A DNA stretch of 54,543 nucleotides from an uncultured Bacteroidales bacterium (GTDB lineage: Bacteria; Bacteroidota; Bacteroidia; Bacteroidales; UBA932): contig CAMFBM010000015.1 in the NCBI GenBank assembly GCA_945948555.1, positions 1 to 54,543 of the forward strand, given 5' to 3'. A program made the position numbers and the translations under genes. Each line of letters starts with the position of its first letter. The stretch's first letter is position 1. Under the pieces are notes generated by a model that saw only the letters and a program-made list of their open reading frames with translations, had not been told where the DNA came from and ran no database searches. This document shows, in pieces, positions 51,223-54,543 of the stretch.

Positions 51223-52557
51223 ATGGAGAAGGATTGGACAAAAGAGTTCAGGGACAAGTTGGAGGACTGGCAGCAGCCGGCCCCGGAAGGATTGTGGGAG
51301 GCGGTCAGCTCTGAGATGGGTGTCGCACAGAGACGCAGGCCTGTGTGGAAAGTTTTAGGATGGGCCGGGGGCGTTGCCGCGGCGGTTGCCGTCGTTGCTG
51401 CTGTCCTGTTTTTCGGCTTTGGAAGCGGACAGGTTGACGGAAGCGATGTTTCCCTCTTGAGGGAATCTTCCGGAGGGATTATTGCTCAGGTAATCACTGA
51501 GGGGAATGACAAAGAGGAGGCTCACAGCGGGGAGAGTACGATGGCAATGCCTTTGGAGGTGTTTGGAGAGGTGTCTGGGGAGGTGCCCGGAAGGGATTTC
51601 CGGTTCGGTGAGAGGAAGATGACTGAAGTGACCGCAGAAGAGGGAGTGAGTGAAGAGACCGAAGAGGTGTTTTTTACTGAAGAATCAACAGAAGAGAACC
51701 TGGCGGGAGAGGAGAAGGGGAATCCGGAGAAAGAGACAGAGGTAAGTCCTGGGGATGAGACTGTGGGGGATGAGCGGGAAAAACCGGCTGGGGATGAGCG
51801 GGATGAGGCTGTGGGGGATGAGGCTGCGGGGGATGCGTGGAAAGAGATTGTGGATGATGGTGTGAAAGCTGGACGCTCCAGCAGAGGCAATGTGAGGATC
51901 GGGGCGGTAGTCTCCGGTGGGAACGGGGGGAACAGCCATCTGGACGGATATGCCGGGACAACTGCTGCAACGGGAATGGTCAATGCATTCGGAGTGAATC
52001 CCCAGGCCGACATTATGATGTTCAACAGGACAAGGGAGGTCAGCACAGACACGAAATATTTCCAGCCAATCAGGGCCGGGGTTTCCGTCAAATGGAATTT
52101 CGCAGGAAGATGGGGGCTTGAGAGCGGACTGTACTGGAGCGGACTGTATTCAAGGACCACCAGCGGCAGCGAAACTTATTTCACACGCTCGCGTCAGGAA
52201 CTTCATTATCTGGGAATCCCTTTGAACCTGACATGTGACATATGGAGCGGGAAAGGCTTCACAGTCTATGCCACGGCAGGAGGTATGCTGGAGAAATGCG
52301 TCGGAGGAAGGGTCAGAACCGAATATTTCTACAACAACACCTCGGCAGCCCCTGAGTCATCGGCAATCTCGGAAAAGGAACTGCAATGGTCGGCTGGAGT
52401 GAATTTCGGAGCGGAATACCTTTTCTCGAAACACATCGGGCTCTATCTTGAACCGGGAGCAGTCTGGCATTTCAACAACGACAGCCCCGTTGACAATGTT
52501 TACAAGTCACGTCCTTTTGACTTCAATCTCTCCCTGGGTTTGAGATTCGCATTCTGA
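51223..52557 (+). CDS. Inner-membrane-anchored protein with C-terminal outer-membrane-type beta-barrel, putative sigma regulator
   Basis: 444 residues from the ATG at 51223, 42 bases after the sigma gene. The N-terminal 40 residues are soluble (MEKDWTKEFRDKLEDWQQPA, PEGLWEAVSSEM), like the cytoplasmic segment of Bacteroidota anti-sigma proteins but without a zinc-binding motif. One membrane helix follows (about 54-76, VLGWAGGVAAAVAVVAAVLF). Residues about 90-235 are acidic and repetitive (EREKPAGDERDEAVGDEAAG). Residues about 270-444 look like a PorT/OMP_b-brl barrel: RAGVSVKWNFAGRWGLESGL, YLGIPLNLTCDIWSGKGFTV, GLYLEPGAVWHF, ending in LSLGLRFAF with the terminal Phe. One chain could thus join the inner and outer membranes and report to the sigma factor; this role is inferred. 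Confidence 0.8.
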   Translation: MEKDWTKEFRDKLEDWQQPAPEGLWEAVSSEMGVAQRRRPVWKVLGWAGGVAAAVAVVAAVLFFGFGSGQVDGSDVSLLRESSGGIIAQVITEGNDKEEAHSGESTMAMPLEVFGEVSGEVPGRDFRFGERKMTEVTAEEGVSEETEEVFFTEESTEENLAGEEKGNPEKETEVSPGDETVGDEREKPAGDERDEAVGDEAAGDAWKEIVDDGVKAGRSSRGNVRIGAVVSGGNGGNSHLDGYAGTTAATGMVNAFGVNPQADIMMFNRTREVSTDTKYFQPIRAGVSVKWNFAGRWGLESGLYWSGLYSRTTSGSETYFTRSRQELHYLGIPLNLTCDIWSGKGFTVYATAGGMLEKCVGGRVRTEYFYNNTSAAPESSAISEKELQWSAGVNFGAEYLFSKHIGLYLEPGAVWHFNNDSPVDNVYKSRPFDFNLSLGLRFAF

Positions 52558-52624
52558 TGCCATCAGGGGATTTCCTCAAAAACAGTCTACATAACTTTCA
52601 CGACTCCGCATCAGAAGCGCATCT

Positions 52625-53335
52625 TCAGAACGAAAGAATAATGTCATCCTGCTGCTGTTCAAGGGAATACTCTATTCCGCGGTTGATGTAGTGCAGCAGA
52701 GGGGTCGTCGTACGGAAAAGTTCCAGGGTCTGCTCCATCAGGTCTTCGGAGGTCATAAATTCATCAGGAGCGTTGTAGCAGACGCAATACCTTTTCAGCC
52801 TCAGATAGTCGGCATCCTGACAATCGGCCGGAAAACCTGCCGGAATCTTTTTCAGGCAGCCTTCAAAATCCATTTCAAAACGGGAATCACAGCCTCGTAC
52901 CAGACGGCCGAACTCCCCTTCTCCCATAGCGATATCCTCACGCAGTACCCTCAGTGCCCTTGGGTCGATGCAGTAATCCCCTGTCGCCAGAAGGTTCGCC
53001 CCCTCAAAATTGCCCTGTCCCTCGACTCCGACCTGGAAATAGTAACCGCTGTAGGGCGACTTCTTCCCGTCCCTGCAGATGAAGGCCCCGAAATGAGTCT
53101 TGTAGGGCTGCTTGTATTTTGAGAAGCGCACATCGCGGTAAATCCTGTAGGTCATATCCTTCAACTGAAGGGGGCCGATCTGCGGATCGATTGCAGTAAG
53201 CCTTCCCGCAAGGGAGGAAGCAAAACTGTTGAAGATGTTGTTTGCCTCCACATATCTTTCCTTGTTGGCATTGAACCATTCCCTGTCATTGTTCAGGCTC
53301 AAGTCATATAGGAAGTCCAGTACCTTTCCAAGCAT
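52625..53335 (-). CDS. DUF2461 protein
   Basis: 236 residues from the ATG at 53335. DUF2461 blocks: VLDFLYDLSLNNDREWFNAN, TYRIYRDVRFSKYKQPYKTH, FGAFICRDGKKSPYSGYYFQ, NLLATGDYCIDPRALRVLRE, and LEQTLELF-like C-terminal helix. Function unknown; widespread in bacteria. Its start codon lies 8 bases from leader repeat copy B, the same spacing as copy A to the SPFH gene. Confidence 0.93.
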   Translation of the reverse strand: MLGKVLDFLYDLSLNNDREWFNANKERYVEANNIFNSFASSLAGRLTAIDPQIGPLQLKDMTYRIYRDVRFSKYKQPYKTHFGAFICRDGKKSPYSGYYFQVGVEGQGNFEGANLLATGDYCIDPRALRVLREDIAMGEGEFGRLVRGCDSRFEMDFEGCLKKIPAGFPADCQDADYLRLKRYCVCYNAPDEFMTSEDLMEQTLELFRTTTPLLHYINRGIEYSLEQQQDDIILSF

Positions 53336-53343
53336 ATTTACAT

Positions 53344-53593
53344 ACTCAAGTTTCGCAAGTTCATAATTATCTGTTATCGTGAGGGTTGTGCGTCTTGCGA
53401 AACTTCTTCCCACCGCACAATTCTCATCTACGTTACCTATCTCCTAAATCCTCCCCGGCCCGACTACCGTCGGCTGTTCGCTGCAAAAAGTCCGCTGGAC
53501 TGTTTTGCTTTCCGCTCTCGACCCCGAAAGAGGACTTACTATCGATGCTAAAGCATCTCCAAACAAGGTGTTTCGCATTGCGAAACTTAAGTC
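53344..53593 (-). repeat. Hairpin-rich leader-like repeat, copy B (with insertion)
   Basis: Same outline as 10328-10512: ends AAGTTTCGCAAG / CTTGCGAAACTT, GATGC-TAAA-GCATC and TTTCGCATTGCGAAA stems are conserved. Between CTCCTAAATC and AGGACTTACT it carries about 65 extra bases, including an inverted copy (53460-53509) of part of the 67-bp repeat found at the right edge of the window. It lies between the divergent DUF2461 and nitroreductase genes. Confidence 0.8.
53460..53509 (-). repeat. Inverted copy of the 67-bp repeat core
   Basis: Its reverse complement matches 54389-54438 over 50 bases with about four mismatches (AGCAAAA(C/T)AGTCCAGCGGAC and onward through CAGCCGACGG). The pair brackets the nitroreductase gene. 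Confidence 0.85.
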
Positions 53594-53643
53594 ACATATA
53601 TTGCATATTCCTCGACAAAGTTATGAATTTCTAAGTATTTTTG

Positions 53644-53651
53644 TACGTTTG
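53644..53651 (+). promoter_or_regulatory. Promoter -7 box of the nitroreductase gene
   Basis: TACGTTTG, about 40 bases before the ATG at 53692. Confidence 0.55.
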
Positions 53652-53691
53652 TACGGCGCAGAACAACGGGTATGTAAAAAAATTACGGAAT

Positions 53692-54390
53692 ATGATGACT
53701 TTGATTGAAGCAATACAGACACGGCACTCGGTCAGGAGATATCGTGAAGAACCGCTGTCGGAAGAAATCCGGAAGACTGTACAGGATAAAGTGGAGCAAG
53801 TCAACCGCGAAAGCGGGTTGCACGTCCAGTTGGTTGTCAATGAACCCAAGGCATTCAGCGGTCCTATGGCCTACGGAAAGTTCAGCGGAGTGACAAACTA
53901 TCTGGTGATGGCTGGAAAGAAGGCAGATGATCTGGATGAAAAGGTAGGCTACTACGGTGAGCAGCTGGTTCTGCTTGCACAGCAAATCGGGCTGAACACC
54001 TGTTGGGCAGGAGTCAGTTACAGCAAGGTTCCCGGCACATACGAACTAGCGAAGGGGGAAAAGATTGCCTGCTACATCGCCCTAGGCTACGGAGAGAGTG
54101 CTGGATGCGACCACAAGCGTAAGTCCATCAGCGAGGTAAGCAACGCTGGAGCAGAAACTCCTGACTGGTTCAACCGGGGTGTGGAAGCGGCCCTGCTTGC
54201 CCCGACGGCAGTAAATCAGCAGAAGTTCTACATCGAATATCTGGGAATCCGCGAAGAAGGGCTACCGGAAGTCCGAATCAAGAAGGGATTCTCCATCGTC
54301 GGCTACACCCGAATGGATATGGGCATCGCCAAACTCCATTTCGAAATCGCCGCCTCTCCCCAACGATTTATTTGGTCGCAAGCGAAATAG
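53692..54390 (+). CDS. Nitroreductase-family protein (TM1586-like)
   Basis: 232 residues from the ATG at 53692; the next codon (53695) is also ATG. The N-terminus LIEAIQTRHSVRRYREEPLS is the FMN-binding start of nitroreductases, followed by LVMAGKKADDLDEKVGYYGE, LVLLAQQIGLNTCWAG and IACYIALGYGESAGCDHKRK, and a second half LLAPTAVNQQKFYIEYLGIR that repeats the fold, as in single-chain TM1586-type enzymes that form the dimer-like core in one polypeptide. It likely reduces small electrophiles with NAD(P)H. Its stop codon (TAG, 54388-54390) lies inside the right inverted repeat. Confidence 0.9.
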   Translation: MMTLIEAIQTRHSVRRYREEPLSEEIRKTVQDKVEQVNRESGLHVQLVVNEPKAFSGPMAYGKFSGVTNYLVMAGKKADDLDEKVGYYGEQLVLLAQQIGLNTCWAGVSYSKVPGTYELAKGEKIACYIALGYGESAGCDHKRKSISEVSNAGAETPDWFNRGVEAALLAPTAVNQQKFYIEYLGIREEGLPEVRIKKGFSIVGYTRMDMGIAKLHFEIAASPQRFIWSQAK

Positions 54391-54397
54391 CAAAATA

Positions 54398-54543
54398 GTC
54401 CAGCGGACTTTTTGCAGCGCGCAGCCGACGGCAGTCGGAACGGACGTGAGCGGTTAGTCAAATCGTCCAGCGGACGTTTGACAGCGAACAGCCGACGGCA
54501 GTCGGAACGGACGTGAGCGGTTAGTCAAATCGTCCAGCGGACG
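54398..54543. repeat. 67-bp tandem repeat running off the right edge
   Basis: GTCCAGCGGAC starts units at 54398, 54465 and 54532, an exact 67-base period; the third is cut by the window end. Units 1 and 2 differ at about five positions. Each unit holds two small hairpins, GTCC-AGC-GGAC and CCGAC-GGCA-GTCGG, plus the spacer GGACGTGAGCGGTTAGTCAA. It does not have the repeat-spacer pattern of a CRISPR array, because the whole unit is conserved. Confidence 0.92.

Noticed and set aside
51522..52160. Long minus-strand open frame rich in Ser and Pro
   Set aside because: It is the antisense of the acidic repeat region of the sigma-regulator gene; GC-rich repeats suppress stop codons there.
54398..54543. 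Possible CRISPR array at the right edge
   Set aside because: The complete 67-base unit is conserved with no variable spacer, and no cas gene is present.

Overview
The window looks like a chromosomal segment from a member of the order Bacteroidales (Bacteroidota), probably an uncultured gut-type lineage; I cannot resolve the family. The reasons are: many upstream regions carry the Bacteroidota -7 box TAnnTTTG, sometimes with a -33 TTG 19-20 bases before it; Shine-Dalgarno sequences are weak; and the gene content is typical of the order (TonB-dependent receptor with a carboxypeptidase-regulatory-like N-terminus, BACON and DUF5689 lipoproteins, a NigD-like lipoprotein next to an ECF sigma factor, fused SecDF, FloA/NfeD, two MiaA paralogues).

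Layout. Bases 1-7236 are an accessory, partly decayed region: a truncated type IIG restriction-enzyme specificity domain, a serine recombinase, fragments of an MNT-type nucleotidyltransferase and a DUF4143 ATPase, an 80-base relic of a GYF_2 gene, a first smpB copy, an internally deleted IS110 transposase with a long noncoding flank, a BspA-type leucine-rich-repeat lipoprotein, and an intact GNAT toxin with a 53-residue partner. A second, nearly identical smpB copy follows at 7237-7686. Bases 7761-12258 hold a six-gene minus-strand cluster of unknown function: a coiled-coil periplasmic protein, a zinc-ribbon membrane protein, an SPFH protein ending in a GYF_2 domain, two small GYF_2 proteins and a small membrane protein. 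This is the best candidate here for an undescribed system.

Bases 12361-21860 are mostly housekeeping: a MiaA paralogue, RecQ, a NhaA-FKBP-DUF3127 operon, an FMN reductase, RsmA and AspS. Behind aspS an AAA/DUF4143 ATPase gene lies between 180-bp direct repeats that duplicate the 3' ends of aspS and of a VapC-type toxin gene; the intact vapC and its antitoxin follow. Bases 24815-30142 form a tightly packed minus-strand operon yigZ-pyrB-pyrI-serC-serA-DUF1015 (pyrimidine and serine synthesis) with a well-formed promoter only 8 bases before the first ATG. A pRiA4b ORF-3-like gene and the second miaA run the other way.

Bases 31747-40328 are a five-gene minus-strand locus: an OB-fold/BACON lipoprotein, a BACON-NUC1 nuclease, an endonuclease/exonuclease/phosphatase enzyme, a TonB-dependent receptor and a DUF5689 lipoprotein. 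Together they suggest a cell-surface system that cuts extracellular nucleic acid and imports the products. After a hipB/broken hipA pair come a GH3-family gene, repeat DNA, tRNA-Ser(GCU), floA-nfeD, a PD40-repeat protein, secDF, a NigD-sigma-regulator operon in which the regulator appears fused to an outer-membrane barrel, a DUF2461 gene and a nitroreductase.

Repeat DNA is a theme. A hairpin-rich leader-like element occurs at 10328-10512 and 53344-53593. A 61-bp hairpin repeat (three copies) and a 26-bp perfect inverted repeat abut tRNA-Ser. A 67-bp tandem repeat runs off the right edge, and an inverted partial copy of it sits inside the second leader element, so that the nitroreductase gene is bracketed by inverted repeats.
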